From NCBI GenBank assembly GCA_002307215.1, contig DBTU01000019.1:252531-300985 (forward strand): DNA of 48,455 nt, written 5' to 3'. Source of the stretch: Lachnoclostridium sp. UBA1308 (GTDB lineage Bacteria > Bacillota > Clostridia > Lachnospirales > Lachnospiraceae). How positions within the stretch are numbered: the stretch's first letter is position 1; each line of letters opens with the position of its first letter. The translations under genes were made by a program, and so were the position numbers. This document shows, piece after piece, positions 1 to 8,652 of the stretch. The notes beneath the pieces are model-generated. The model was not told the origin of the DNA and did not search any database. It saw only the letters and a program-made list of their open reading frames with translations.

Positions 1-91
1 AGTTGCATTACGTAGTTCGTATGCAAATACTCCTATCTGGAAATCATTTTTTCCCAGTCCGGATATATCTCTTTGAAGGCTGAACTGTAAC
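1..91. repeat. Partial copy of a ~200-bp palindromic repeat element
   Basis: The reverse complement of this stretch matches the left arm of the element at 32929-33131 with only a few mismatches: a GTTAC[A/T]GTTCAGCC end, then TCCGGACTGGGAAAAA and TAGGAGTATTTGCAT. The copy runs off the window start. It begins 11 nt after the stop codon of the minus-strand dehydrogenase at 103. The other copy sits 10 nt after a minus-strand stop codon, so the placement is the same in both. Confidence 0.8.
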
Positions 92-102
92 ATTGATTAC
101 TA

Positions 103-1200
103 CTACTTCTCATTCAGAAATTGCTTAACGATTTTATCCGTCCTTAGGATCGCAGCCTCTATTTCATCTGTAGTCTTTCCGTATCCCAATTGAATAAACC
201 CGGGGAATTCCTTTAAGATACTGGTCGCGATGATATGTAAGTCCTCCACCGTATGATCCTTAATTCCGATATCCTCCAGAGTCAATGCCAGTTGAAAGTG
301 GTCGAACAATTTGATCGTATCCGTTACATATGTTTCCGGTTTGTTTTCCAAGACAAGTTGAACCAGCAGGCCAAATGCAACCTTCTCCCCGTGCAGGCGA
401 TGTCTGGTACCGGGCAGTCTGGTGGAGGCATTGTAAAATGGATGGGCAAATCCACCATAGAATTTATCACTTGTAAAGCTTCCTACAAAGCCTGCCAAGT
501 AGATAATTGCATCAATCGTATCCAGTGTTGCTTTCGTAATAATATTGTTCCGGCCGTCTTCCACTGCCTTTGGACCACTCTTAACCAATATATCGTAGGC
601 CAGCTTTGCACCTGCAACCGAAAGTCTCAACGTAATATCATCTTCGGCAATAGCAAGATTAGGTTCTGTTTCAATCCATTTCGCAAGTGTATCGACAATG
701 CCCGCATTGATAAACCTGGACGGCGCCGTCGCTATAATTCTGGTATCAGCAAGAATTAATCTGGGTGTCAGATCATTTAGGAATACTGTATCAAAATCAC
801 CGTCTTCCTTATATAAAATCGAACAGGCGGCCCAGGCGGCACAGGTTGCTGCAATCGTAGGTACTGCGATAACCGGAAGCTTCGTCTTTGATCCGACCAC
901 TTTCGCCGTATCATTGACTTTACCCCCTCCGATCCCTATAATAAGATTCACTCCCCGCTCACCTGCAAGACCGACATAACGTTCAATCGTCTTAAGGGTC
1001 GGAAAGCCCGTGAATTCTTCAATGCTATAATCAATCTCATATTCCATTAGGCTCTTAAAAAATCTCTCACCCACAACCTTAAGCGGCGTCCTGCTTCCGA
1101 TAATCAAAGCCTTACTTCCATATTTTTTGATATATTTACCTGCCTGCTCTATAATATCCGGCTGATTGATATATTCAATCGGGGTTTTTACTGTAAGCAT
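103..1200 (-). CDS. Iron-containing alcohol dehydrogenase family, GldA/HcxA-like
   Basis: A 365-residue group III metal-dependent NAD(P)H oxidoreductase. The nucleotide-binding motif GGGKVNDTAK lies at residues 91-100, and the metal ligands Asp170, His253 (GGFAHPFYN) and His270 (RHRLHGEK) fall almost exactly where glycerol dehydrogenase GldA has them. E. coli HcxA (YbdH) of the same family reduces 2-oxo acids and sits next to a methionine aminotransferase gene, so reduction of a 2-oxo acid produced by C-S lyase action (for example 2-oxobutyrate) is a plausible job here; that is inference. It has a strong RBS (AAGGAGGAGATGTT before ATG). It is the last gene in line of the nitrogenase-like operon, 24 bp after the ABC ATPase gene, and is followed by a palindromic repeat. 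Family is certain, substrate unknown. Confidence 0.85.
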   Translation of the reverse strand: MLTVKTPIEYINQPDIIEQAGKYIKKYGSKALIIGSRTPLKVVGERFFKSLMEYEIDYSIEEFTGFPTLKTIERYVGLAGERGVNLIIGIGGGKVNDTAKVVGSKTKLPVIAVPTIAATCAAWAACSILYKEDGDFDTVFLNDLTPRLILADTRIIATAPSRFINAGIVDTLAKWIETEPNLAIAEDDITLRLSVAGAKLAYDILVKSGPKAVEDGRNNIITKATLDTIDAIIYLAGFVGSFTSDKFYGGFAHPFYNASTRLPGTRHRLHGEKVAFGLLVQLVLENKPETYVTDTIKLFDHFQLALTLEDIGIKDHTVEDLHIIATSILKEFPGFIQLGYGKTTDEIEAAILRTDKIVKQFLNEK

Positions 1201-1223
1201 AACATCTCCTCCTTTCCAACTGA

Positions 1224-1979
1224 CTATATGGAATACTCTAATTTTCTGGACTTATATTTTTCTTCCTCAACCTTCATTACTTTATTTAAAATGAATTTTT
1301 CAAAATAATTCGTATCATTATCCTTCAGACGCGGTCTAGGTAAAGTTATTTTAAGATCCAGTGTGATTTCTTTGTCATCCATCAAAATCACTCTGTTCGC
1401 CAGTCTGACTGCTTCCCCTACATCATGTGTCACTAATATTCCGGTAAAGCCCTGCTCTATCCAAAGCTTCTCAATCAGCTCCTGCATATCCAGCCTGGTT
1501 AATGCATCAAGAGCTCCCAGCGGTTCATCTAACAGGAGTACATTTGGCTTACCAACGAGTGCTCGCGCCAGTGAAACACGCTGCTTTTGACCTCCGGATA
1601 ATACGCCCGGCCACTCATTTTTCTTACTGATTAATCCTACTCTCTCAAGTGACTGCAACGCTGTTACTTCATTTTTGTCCGTTGTTCCTATGATTACATT
1701 GGATAACACGGATTTCCAGGGAAGCAGTCTTGCCTCCTGGAACAAGAACCTAACTTGGCTGTCAACTCCGGTGACCTCTTTATTGTTGAGCTTTATGCTT
1801 CCCTCCGTAGGAAAGTCAAGTCCGGCTATCATACGCAGTAAGGTACTTTTCCCACAGCCGCTGTGACCTACGATTGCAACAAATTCTCCCGGCTCAATCG
1901 TAAGATCAACATGATCGATTACGTCTAGGTCTCCAAAGCTCTTTTTAAGATTTTTAATCTCTATTCCATATCCATTCAT
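1224..1979 (-). CDS. SsuB/TauB-type ABC transporter ATPase
   Basis: A 251-residue cytoplasmic ATPase of the nitrate/sulfonate/taurine importer family. Walker A is GHSGCGKST, the signature is LSGGQKQRVSLARAL, and Walker B is VLLLDEPLGALD followed by the H-loop THD. It should energise the permease encoded just upstream (2118-2888) and use the lipoprotein at 3020-4105. The start is set by AGGGGTAAAT directly before ATG. Its position downstream of the NifHDK/NifB-like genes suggests uptake of a sulfonate or other organosulfur substrate feeding those enzymes, which is inference; the family also carries nitrate, bicarbonate, pyrimidine precursors and thiamine precursors. Confidence 0.9.
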   Translation of the reverse strand: MNGYGIEIKNLKKSFGDLDVIDHVDLTIEPGEFVAIVGHSGCGKSTLLRMIAGLDFPTEGSIKLNNKEVTGVDSQVRFLFQEARLLPWKSVLSNVIIGTTDKNEVTALQSLERVGLISKKNEWPGVLSGGQKQRVSLARALVGKPNVLLLDEPLGALDALTRLDMQELIEKLWIEQGFTGILVTHDVGEAVRLANRVILMDDKEITLDLKITLPRPRLKDNDTNYFEKFILNKVMKVEEEKYKSRKLEYSI

Positions 1980-2117
1980 ATTTACCCCTATTCCTGCGCA
2001 TGCCTTTTGCGCATATAAGTTTGCGCCGAGGATTACGCAAGCACAAACTTCCAGGTGTGAATTATGCCTTTCAATAATTCACATTACCCCCATTCCTGCA
2101 CATGCTTTTTGCTCATG

Positions 2118-2888
2118 TTATACAGTCCGCCATTTCAGCAGTCTCTTCTCAAGTGCTGACGCTATGGAATCGGACACTTTGCCCAACAAAGCATAAATGA
2201 TAATACTTAGAACCACCTTATCCATCTGCATTAATTCTCTGGCTGTCATCGCCATATAGCCAATCCCCGCATCTGCCGCTATCGTCTCTGCGGCAATCAG
2301 TATCAACCACATTGCTCCAAGCGATAAACGAATTCCGACTAATACAGAGGACATAGCCCCCGGTAGTATGATGTTAGTGAATAATCGGAAGCCCTTAAGG
2401 CCATAAACCTTACCCATCTCCACCAGACCCTTATCCAGTGCTTTAATCCCATGGTAGGTATTAATATAAAGCGGAAAGAATACACCGAAGGCTACCATAA
2501 TAATTTTTACCTTTTCGCCGATTCCAAACCAGACAATCATAAGTGAAATAAGCGCCAATACCGGAATATTACGGAGCATTTGGATTGTAGTATTGAGCGT
2601 AATATCCATAAGCCTCCACATTCCATTCATCAGTCCCAGTAAAAATCCTACTCCTGCACCTATGAGAAAACCGATCAACGCTCTCTTTGCACTGACTGCT
2701 GTATATTCCAAAAGCTGACCGTTTTTTATCATTGATACCGCGCGGTCAAATACCTTGACCGGGGATGGGATAATTGTCGAAGTTCCCGTACTGGTTGCAA
2801 TCTGCCATGCAATGATTAAAAGAAAAGGCAAGAGCCATTGCAACAATACTTCATATCCCTTTCTTTCTTCCTTATTCCTACGTAACAT
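2118..2888 (-). CDS. SsuC/TauC-type ABC transporter permease
   Basis: A 256-residue integral membrane protein with about six hydrophobic segments and the EAA loop typical of binding-protein-dependent permeases (around GLKGFRLFTNIILPGA). The start chosen is the ATG preceded by AGAGGGAATCTA; an ATG 18 bp further upstream has a poorer RBS. It forms the membrane channel of the importer with the ATPase at 1224-1979 and the lipoprotein at 3020-4105. The gene order lipoprotein, permease, ATPase is usual for this family. A 46-bp palindrome (2950-2995) separates it from the upstream lipoprotein gene. Confidence 0.88.
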   Translation of the reverse strand: MLRRNKEERKGYEVLLQWLLPFLLIIAWQIATSTGTSTIIPSPVKVFDRAVSMIKNGQLLEYTAVSAKRALIGFLIGAGVGFLLGLMNGMWRLMDITLNTTIQMLRNIPVLALISLMIVWFGIGEKVKIIMVAFGVFFPLYINTYHGIKALDKGLVEMGKVYGLKGFRLFTNIILPGAMSSVLVGIRLSLGAMWLILIAAETIAADAGIGYMAMTARELMQMDKVVLSIIIYALLGKVSDSIASALEKRLLKWRTV

Positions 2889-2949
2889 TAGATTCCCTCT
2901 TTCCATAATCTTTCTGAGAGCAGATATTGATGTTGCTAATTATATTTTT

Positions 2950-2995
2950 AGTGTCATAAATCCGGGGAATTGATATGCCTAAGGACTTATGACAC
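2950..2995. repeat. Short palindrome with the same ends as the 5555-5761 element
   Basis: GTGTCATAAATCC at 2951-2963 pairs with GGACTTATGACAC at 2983-2995 (one mismatch). The terminal word AGTGTCATAA is the same as in the 207-bp palindromic element at 5555-5761. It could be a miniature derivative of that element or an RNA hairpin within the operon. Confidence 0.7.
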
Positions 2996-3019
2996 CATAC
3001 CTATAATATGATTGTTGTA

Positions 3020-4105
3020 TTATTTCCTTAAAGCTGCCAAAGCCTGATTATAGCCATCTGTCAGAGAGTTATCATACAAGGTACTTACATCAACCTTTTG
3101 TTCAAGTAATCCCACTTCAAAAAAGGCATCCGCAACATTTTGCTCCGATTTCGTTATCTCATCAGAAAGTGTTATGACCTGTGAATCTCTCTGCTCATAA
3201 CCCTTTTGCAATACATCAAGTGCATCTTCATAGGTCTGTCCGGTAGGGTCCGCGGAAATCTCTGCCCACTTTTCAACATTTTGTTTTTGCCATTCATACG
3301 CCAACTGTAATCTCGCAAGATAATCTACGATTGCGGCACTCTTTCCTTTATCCGCAAGTGCATCCACCGAAGCTTCAAAAGGGAAGTTACCTGACAGGAT
3401 ATCCGCTGCTGATTCAAGCGTTGTAGCACCACCATTCTTTGCTGCATTAATTGAATTACCGTAGCTTGCAAAAGCATCCAACTCTCCTCCAAGGAGTGCT
3501 GTTACACCGTCGGCAGTTGTAATCTCAACCGAATCAATATCCGACCAGGATAAACCTGCGTTCTTAAGCATTACATAGAGGAAATACTGTGCCGTTGTCG
3601 ACTTGATAAATCCGACTTTCTTACCCTTTAAATCTGCAACGCTCTTAATATCTGAATTCGGAGGTATTACCAATTCTTGAAGTAATGTATTGCTGTTGTT
3701 GACGGCAACAATTTTAAAGTTTCCTCCATTTTCTGCTAAGGAAGCATAAATCGGAGGAATCTCGCTGCTGCCTGTAAGATCAACCTGCTTTGCCGCCATG
3801 GCCTCCAGACACAAATTACCGCCTTGGAATACCGTATATTCCACCTCATAAGGTGTATCATCCAGACCTGCTGCTTTCAATAATTCCTTCTGCAGATCCC
3901 AACCGGTCTCAGCAAACCGCAAGGTTACATTACTAAAATCAATGTCACTGCCATCTACTGCACTGTCTGTTATTGCTTCTGACGGAGCTTGAGTCGCAAC
4001 GCTGTCTGATGTATCTATGGAATCATCCTTATTTGAGCACGCTCCTAATGTTAAAATCAAAACTGTAATCACTGCCAATAAACTGCCTGATTTTCTTTTA
4101 TTCAT
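3020..4105 (-). CDS. SsuA/TauA/NMT1-type substrate-binding lipoprotein
   Basis: A 361-residue periplasmic-binding-protein-like lipoprotein. The signal peptide ends in the lipobox LGAC, followed by an acidic Ser/Thr-rich linker and a two-lobed domain carrying the recurring family phrases (VADLKGKKVGFIKSTTAQYF, then LLGGELDAFASYG). It should capture the substrate outside the membrane for the importer encoded by the next two genes. The start has GGAGAAATATT before ATG. Members bind sulfonates, taurine, nitrate or thiamine precursors; a sulfur substrate is inferred only from the neighbourhood (NifB, NifX-like and nitrogenase-like genes upstream, cysteine biosynthesis genes elsewhere in the window). 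Confidence 0.88.
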   Translation of the reverse strand: MNKRKSGSLLAVITVLILTLGACSNKDDSIDTSDSVATQAPSEAITDSAVDGSDIDFSNVTLRFAETGWDLQKELLKAAGLDDTPYEVEYTVFQGGNLCLEAMAAKQVDLTGSSEIPPIYASLAENGGNFKIVAVNNSNTLLQELVIPPNSDIKSVADLKGKKVGFIKSTTAQYFLYVMLKNAGLSWSDIDSVEITTADGVTALLGGELDAFASYGNSINAAKNGGATTLESAADILSGNFPFEASVDALADKGKSAAIVDYLARLQLAYEWQKQNVEKWAEISADPTGQTYEDALDVLQKGYEQRDSQVITLSDEITKSEQNVADAFFEVGLLEQKVDVSTLYDNSLTDGYNQALAALRK

Positions 4106-4148
4106 AATATTTCTCCATTCTGCCGCTCCTGCGGTCTCTTATCTTTAT

Positions 4149-4499
4149 CTATTTCTGAAGTTTAACCTCTGAATTATAGTGGATCAGTTTTTTGACTGCT
4201 TCATCAATATAGTGTGCAATCGCAAAGGCTGTGACCCCTTTTTTACTCAGGGCATATTCCGCGCCAGGTCCAATCTGCTTCACTAATACATATTTGCAGT
4301 CGGATAATAAATCCACTGTTCTTGCCAGACCATCCTCATCATGAGTCCCGCCCTTGCAAGCAATGTCCGTTTCTCTTGTTTCCTGATAACTGAACTCATC
4401 CTTGTCATTTACTTCAACTATAAGGAATTTATCTGCTCTACCAAAATGCTCGTTTACAACCTTGCCATCCGTACTGGCAACTGCTATTTTATAAGACAT
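4149..4499 (-). CDS. NifX/NifB-C-terminal-type iron-molybdenum cofactor-binding protein
   Basis: A 116-residue protein of the dinitrogenase iron-molybdenum cofactor family (NifX, NafY, NifB C-terminal domain). The family start is clear (YKIAVASTDGKVVNEHFGRA), with the HFGRA phrase, and the last third contains the VLVKQIGPGAEYALSKKGV segment. Such proteins hold or shuttle NifB-co-like iron-sulfur clusters. Here the domain is a separate gene directly after a NifB that lacks it, as expected for a split NifB-NifX arrangement. The start is the ATG after GAGGAAAACT; an in-frame ATG four codons upstream is less well placed. Its presence argues that the nitrogenase-like enzymes carry a NifB-derived cofactor. 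Confidence 0.85.
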   Translation of the reverse strand: MSYKIAVASTDGKVVNEHFGRADKFLIVEVNDKDEFSYQETRETDIACKGGTHDEDGLARTVDLLSDCKYVLVKQIGPGAEYALSKKGVTAFAIAHYIDEAVKKLIHYNSEVKLQK

Positions 4500-4636
4500 A
4501 GTTTTCCTCATTCCTACGCATACTTTCTGTGTATATGAAATTTCTTACATTCTGCACATAATTTCTACTTTAACAAATCATGTGCCAAGGCTCACTCAGG
4601 AATAAATTTTGCACGTGGAGAATTTCATTGTTCCAT

Positions 4637-5506
4637 CTATCCATGGGAAAATGTATCCTTATGTGCTATCCGGTTCAGATAAATCTGATCACCGAAATCC
4701 TTCTCCCCCGGAATTCCGATGGCATCTGCCCTACATCTCTGACAATGTCGAAACACATCAATGTATTTTGATGCTCTCGTCCTAGCTTCATCAATCTGGG
4801 TACAGTTCGGAGCTTCTGCCTCTGATAATTCATGTTGTGGAATCAAAGGTATCAAATTATAAATGGAAGCACCTGCCTCACTGACTGTTCTCGCAATTTC
4901 TTCGATATGATGGTCATTAATTCCCGGAACCAATACGGTATTTACCTTAATGGTGATTCCTGCGGCAGCTATTTTCATTATCCCCGCCAGCTGATTTTGA
5001 ATTAGGATAGCTGCGGCCTCTTCCCCTTCATATCGTCTTCCATGATATATGATTCCCGAGCATAATCTAGCTTCTATTACAGGATCCACTGCATTAACGG
5101 TAACCGTAAGCGAGTCAACTCCTACCTCAATCAATTCCTCAGCTCTTTCATTTAACAGTAATCCATTGGTACTCATACACTTGATTAGATTCGGATTATG
5201 CTCCTTGATCAGCCGGAAGGTATCAAGTGCATAATCAGTAGCCAAAGTATCTCCCGGACCTGCGATGCCAACCACTGTTATCTCCGGACACAGTGCCAAG
5301 GATTTTTCCACCACCTCAAGCGCCTCCTCTGGTTTAATAATAGCAGCGGTGACCCCGGGTCTATTCTCATAATCATTAATTTTTCTGTCACAGAATTTAC
5401 ACTCGATATTACAGCCCGGACTCACCGGTAGATGGATTCTTCCTTTGTTATTTTTTTGTCCGGCAAAGCAGGGGTGCGAGTTTTTTAACGTTTCGTAGTT
5501 GTTCAT
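4637..5506 (-). CDS. nifB: NifB, radical SAM nitrogenase cofactor maturase
   Basis: A 289-residue radical SAM enzyme that by family knowledge builds the carbide-containing [8Fe-9S-C] NifB-co. The radical SAM cluster motif is CNIECKFC (Cys32, Cys36, Cys39). NifB hallmarks follow in order: HPC at residues 11-13, ENRPGV, the AGPGD phrase, TNGL, TVNAVDP, VNTVLVPGIN, NLIPLIP, and a C-terminal CQRCRADA. The C-terminal NifX-like domain is absent and encoded separately downstream. The start is the ATG preceded by GGAGGTGTAC; the frame extends upstream into the palindromic repeat but those residues have no family match. No NifE, NifN or NifV genes are in the window, so NifB-co itself may be the end cofactor. 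Confidence 0.95.
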   Translation of the reverse strand: MNNYETLKNSHPCFAGQKNNKGRIHLPVSPGCNIECKFCDRKINDYENRPGVTAAIIKPEEALEVVEKSLALCPEITVVGIAGPGDTLATDYALDTFRLIKEHNPNLIKCMSTNGLLLNERAEELIEVGVDSLTVTVNAVDPVIEARLCSGIIYHGRRYEGEEAAAILIQNQLAGIMKIAAAGITIKVNTVLVPGINDHHIEEIARTVSEAGASIYNLIPLIPQHELSEAEAPNCTQIDEARTRASKYIDVFRHCQRCRADAIGIPGEKDFGDQIYLNRIAHKDTFSHG

Positions 5507-5554
5507 GTACACCTCCATAATGCTTTGTAACATCATAATTTTCATAATTAGTTC

Positions 5555-5761
5555 GAGTGTCATAAGTCGCTTTTAGATATGTAATGAATACCGTTGTATC
5601 TATATTCATTTGGTTGCCTTTCCTTCCTAGGCATATTCTTATTTGAGCCTCAAAGCATAGTCTCAAAACGAATATGGACAGCCGTCGTCAGCCGGTCTGC
5701 CCGCATGAATATAGATACAACGATATCCATGCTTTAAGATAATATTCGACTTATGACACTC
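5555..5761. repeat. 207-bp palindromic element between nifK-like and nifB
   Basis: The ends are perfect 15-bp inverted repeats (GAGTGTCATAAGTCG at 5555-5569, complement at 5747-5761). Inner arms at 5588-5609 and 5705-5726 match over 22 bp with one mismatch. It has no plausible gene. It fills most of the K1-nifB gap and shares its terminal word with the 46-bp palindrome at 2950-2995. It resembles a MITE, and transcribed it would fold into a long hairpin. Confidence 0.8.
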
Positions 5762-5786
5762 AAATCTACATATATATAATGTAGAT

Positions 5787-7085
5787 TTAGTTGAATCTTG
5801 TCAGCGCTACCGAATAAATGTCCTCTATGAGTTTTAAACCACCCTTGTAGCCTGCGATAAAGCTGTTGATAATCAGGCGCTCCACAACGGGGTAAGATAT
5901 ATTTACATAATGGGCATCTGTTCTTTTTGCCAGGTTTTTCTCCCAGTTACTTCCTAAAATTAATGGATATCCATTAAAGTCGGCAGCCTCGATCTCCTGG
6001 TGGATCTGATGCCCGTCACTGGAAAATCCGACCTCAGCCTGAATTCCATAATTAAGCTCCTTAAACCATTCACTTATCTGCTCTCTGTATTCTTCCGGAG
6101 TATCATCAACGATATATTGTTTAGATGGAAATAGTCCGATATCATTAACCAAAAATTTAGTAATAGCCAGACTGTAGCTTGCATCTGAGACCACTACAAA
6201 ACGCTTTGACATAACGCGCGTTTCAAGGAAAACATCCGCATAACGTTCTATGTAGTAGTAATATTCCTCTTCCTTACGTTGGATGACCTCCTCAACCTTC
6301 TCCTTAGAAGCACCTGCGTATTCACCGACAGCCCTTAAGAATTTGGTGGTCTCGAAAGCTCCGACCGGAAGTACCGGATAGTGCAGATATGGTGTGCCGA
6401 ATTTTTCCTCTAAGAACTTTACGCTTTCCAGACCCACCCAGGGTGAAACTAGTAAATTGAATTCTGCTTCCGGAATTTTATCAATGTTCTTAATTCCTCG
6501 TCCGAAACCATAAATGGTATTTGGAGTTAAGCCAATCTCGGCAATTAATGTTTCCAGTTCACGCAGATTGCCTAACCAGAAGGGATCATGCATCGGAATG
6601 CCTGCCCAAATATTCACTAAGCCCTTTTGTACCTCTTTCTTATTCTTAAGATACTGATCAAAAATTGCTTTTAAAATCCAGTCATGCCCGACGTAATTAT
6701 TGCCTTTGAAGCCTGCTGTTGAAGCATAAATAACCGGCTTTTCATTATCCTTGAATTTGCGGACCACATCCTCAACATTATCACCGACAATTTCAGAGGT
6801 ACAGCCGGTTAATACAACATAAAGATCTGCATCAATAATCTTTAACGAGTTCTCAATTGTCTCGGTTAATTTATCATCACCGCCAAAGATAACTTCCTTT
6901 TCACTGATACTGGTACAGGGGAAAATATGAGGTGAATATAGCCCAGAGCTACCTACGCTTCCGCTAAGCTTCTCCGCACAGCCCGGTCCACAGTGGAGAA
7001 TCGGTAACGCTCTGGTAATTGCCTGCACGGTCTGCATTGCAGCCAGTGCACATTTATATCTTGGTTGATCTAATATTTTCGCCAT
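5787..7085 (-). CDS. NifK-like (beta) nitrogenase component 1 subunit, K1
   Basis: A 432-residue oxidoreductase/nitrogenase component 1 protein. Three cysteines match the P-cluster ligands of NifK: Cys12 (PRYKCALAA), Cys36 (HCGPGCAEKL) and Cys95 (LTGCTSEIVGDN). It is shorter than NifK (about 520) because it lacks the N-terminal extension, as usual for nitrogenase-like beta subunits. It should pair with D1, encoded 5 bp upstream. The AAAGGAGG Shine-Dalgarno lies 13 nt before the ATG and can pair with CCTCC blocks in the D1 tail (7100-7185). It is clearly not NifN, which lacks these ligands. Enzymatic substrate unknown; a C-S reductase similar to Mar is the best-supported guess. Confidence 0.9.
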   Translation of the reverse strand: MAKILDQPRYKCALAAMQTVQAITRALPILHCGPGCAEKLSGSVGSSGLYSPHIFPCTSISEKEVIFGGDDKLTETIENSLKIIDADLYVVLTGCTSEIVGDNVEDVVRKFKDNEKPVIYASTAGFKGNNYVGHDWILKAIFDQYLKNKKEVQKGLVNIWAGIPMHDPFWLGNLRELETLIAEIGLTPNTIYGFGRGIKNIDKIPEAEFNLLVSPWVGLESVKFLEEKFGTPYLHYPVLPVGAFETTKFLRAVGEYAGASKEKVEEVIQRKEEEYYYYIERYADVFLETRVMSKRFVVVSDASYSLAITKFLVNDIGLFPSKQYIVDDTPEEYREQISEWFKELNYGIQAEVGFSSDGHQIHQEIEAADFNGYPLILGSNWEKNLAKRTDAHYVNISYPVVERLIINSFIAGYKGGLKLIEDIYSVALTRFN

Positions 7086-7090
7086 ATGTA

Positions 7091-8626
7091 CTATACAACC
7101 TCCTTTCTTTCTAGGAGGTTTTCTCCTACGCTTTTTAGGAGGTTATCTCCATTTTCTTCCAGGAGGTTTTCTCCTTTTAATAGCAAACTGTTATTTTGCT
7201 GATACCACCAATCGGTATACGGAAGCTTAACTCTGGATGCCAGATTTTTCTCAAAGCTTCTGTTTCTTACCGTATCCAGTACTGCTTTTGCAAAATTCAA
7301 AGTTCCCTTATATCCAAAGATAAAGTATTCATCAGCTACATAGAGAGCGGCGACTCCTTGCTTAATTGCCCAAACTGTGGTCCCCGGATGTCTTGAGAAA
7401 TAAATATCCGGTTTATACTCATTTATAATATTCAGCACTTCAAAATTTTGTTGATCCGCAACACTGAGCTTAATGTTGGTCGGAGATGTTTTCTCCAGAT
7501 AATCGAGCGCAGGAGGTACTGCATCATTATCATATTTACCGTCATAATGCCACGCAGCAGCCCAAACTACCTCCATACCTAATTCCTGCAATACGCGGGA
7601 AACCTCATAGGTGTAACCGGGACCCATACCAATGACTGCTCTCAGGCCTTTTAAATCTTTCTTTAATTCCTCAATCTGAGGAAGATAGATTGCTCTTTCT
7701 CTCTGGATATAAGCCTCAATCTTATCGGATTTATGAATTACTTTACCAATTTCTCTCAGCCAAGCTTCATAGCCTGCGATACCAAGTGGATTAATCGTGC
7801 GGATATAGGGAACTCCATATAATTGCTCCAGTGCATTTCCTAGGTACGTGCCCAGCGTGCCGCAGATACAAACGGTCGCAAGAGATTCTGAAATATGTTC
7901 CAGTTCTTCAACAGTAGAATTCTGGTACAAGAACTGCACATTAACATCAAATTCGCGAAAAATTTCAGTTATTTGATTTCTCTCACTTTCAAAGAAGTTC
8001 TTAAAATTGATCTGATTTCTTTTTTCCTTCGGGGGCTTAACAATGGTCTGTAAAACCGCATGATCCGCAATATCAAAGCCGGATGCCCAGATTCTTGATT
8101 TGAAGCCTTCACAATGTATCGATACAATCGGAACCGGTATCTCTTCCTTCAGCTCCTCCACCAGGCTGTCAATATCTTCTCCGATAATTCCGGTGACACA
8201 GGAGGAGGCAACGAAAATCGCCTCAGGTTTATAGTTCTTGTAGGTTTGTAAAATTATCTCTCTTAGCGTTTCCGTTGCTCCGAATACTGTATCCTTCTCA
8301 TTCATATCAGTACCAAGGAACACTGTATTATTGGTAACCCCAATCTTTGCAGCCAACTGTTGATTTAATACAATGCTACCGGGTGCTCCTGCTGTACAGC
8401 CTGCCGGTGCATGATTGATTACCGCAACATTACGGATACCTGATAACTGACCCAGCGCACAGCCGGATAGACAGGTGCTGGACTGGCTGAAGCATCGTTC
8501 TCTGTTCTGTAGGGATCCACAGCGTGACTGTTGTACAAGATCGTAAAGATCGCCGTTATATCCGGTAATGGAACCAAGTCTATTTTCTCTGGTTCCAACA
8601 CTGGAGACCTTTAAATTAATTGCCAT
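7091..8626 (-). CDS. NifD-like (alpha) nitrogenase component 1 subunit, D1
   Basis: A 511-residue component 1 alpha subunit. P-cluster ligands are Cys56 (CLSGCALG), Cys77 (HAPAGC) and Cys143 (ASSCVTGIIGEDI). Cys255 (CICGTLGTYLG) aligns with the cofactor ligand Cys275 of Azotobacter NifD with identical spacing to the following YG[VI]P. The region around NifD His442 reads GVAALYVADEYFIFGYKG, with no histidine. Homocitrate-binding features are therefore not expected. The start is the ATG after GAGGAGGGAATATA; a longer frame overlaps the NifH end. The last ~30 residues are a repeated G[ED]NLL tail produced by tandem GGAGNNAACCTCCT repeats. It lies 26 bp after NifH and 5 bp before K1. It is not NifE or a chlorophyllide reductase subunit by motif, and the substrate is unknown. 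Confidence 0.9.
   Translation of the reverse strand: MAINLKVSSVGTRENRLGSITGYNGDLYDLVQQSRCGSLQNRERCFSQSSTCLSGCALGQLSGIRNVAVINHAPAGCTAGAPGSIVLNQQLAAKIGVTNNTVFLGTDMNEKDTVFGATETLREIILQTYKNYKPEAIFVASSCVTGIIGEDIDSLVEELKEEIPVPIVSIHCEGFKSRIWASGFDIADHAVLQTIVKPPKEKRNQINFKNFFESERNQITEIFREFDVNVQFLYQNSTVEELEHISESLATVCICGTLGTYLGNALEQLYGVPYIRTINPLGIAGYEAWLREIGKVIHKSDKIEAYIQRERAIYLPQIEELKKDLKGLRAVIGMGPGYTYEVSRVLQELGMEVVWAAAWHYDGKYDNDAVPPALDYLEKTSPTNIKLSVADQQNFEVLNIINEYKPDIYFSRHPGTTVWAIKQGVAALYVADEYFIFGYKGTLNFAKAVLDTVRNRSFEKNLASRVKLPYTDWWYQQNNSLLLKGENLLEENGDNLLKSVGENLLERKEVV
7100..7185 (-). promoter_or_regulatory. Tandem SD/anti-SD hairpin repeats at the D1-K1 junction
   Basis: Read on the minus strand, units of the form GGAGAAAACCTCCT occur about three times and are followed by the AAAGGAGG that serves K1. 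Each CCTCC can pair with the preceding or following GGAGG, so the K1 ribosome binding site can be masked. The repeats also encode the GENLLE-like tail of D1. Translational coupling is inference. Confidence 0.55.
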
Positions 8627-8652
8627 TATATTCCCTCCTCTTAAATTGACTT

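Noticed and set aside
5448..5666. 72-codon frame overlapping the nifB start
   Set aside because: It lies mostly in the palindromic element and in the wrong frame relative to nifB. No family match.
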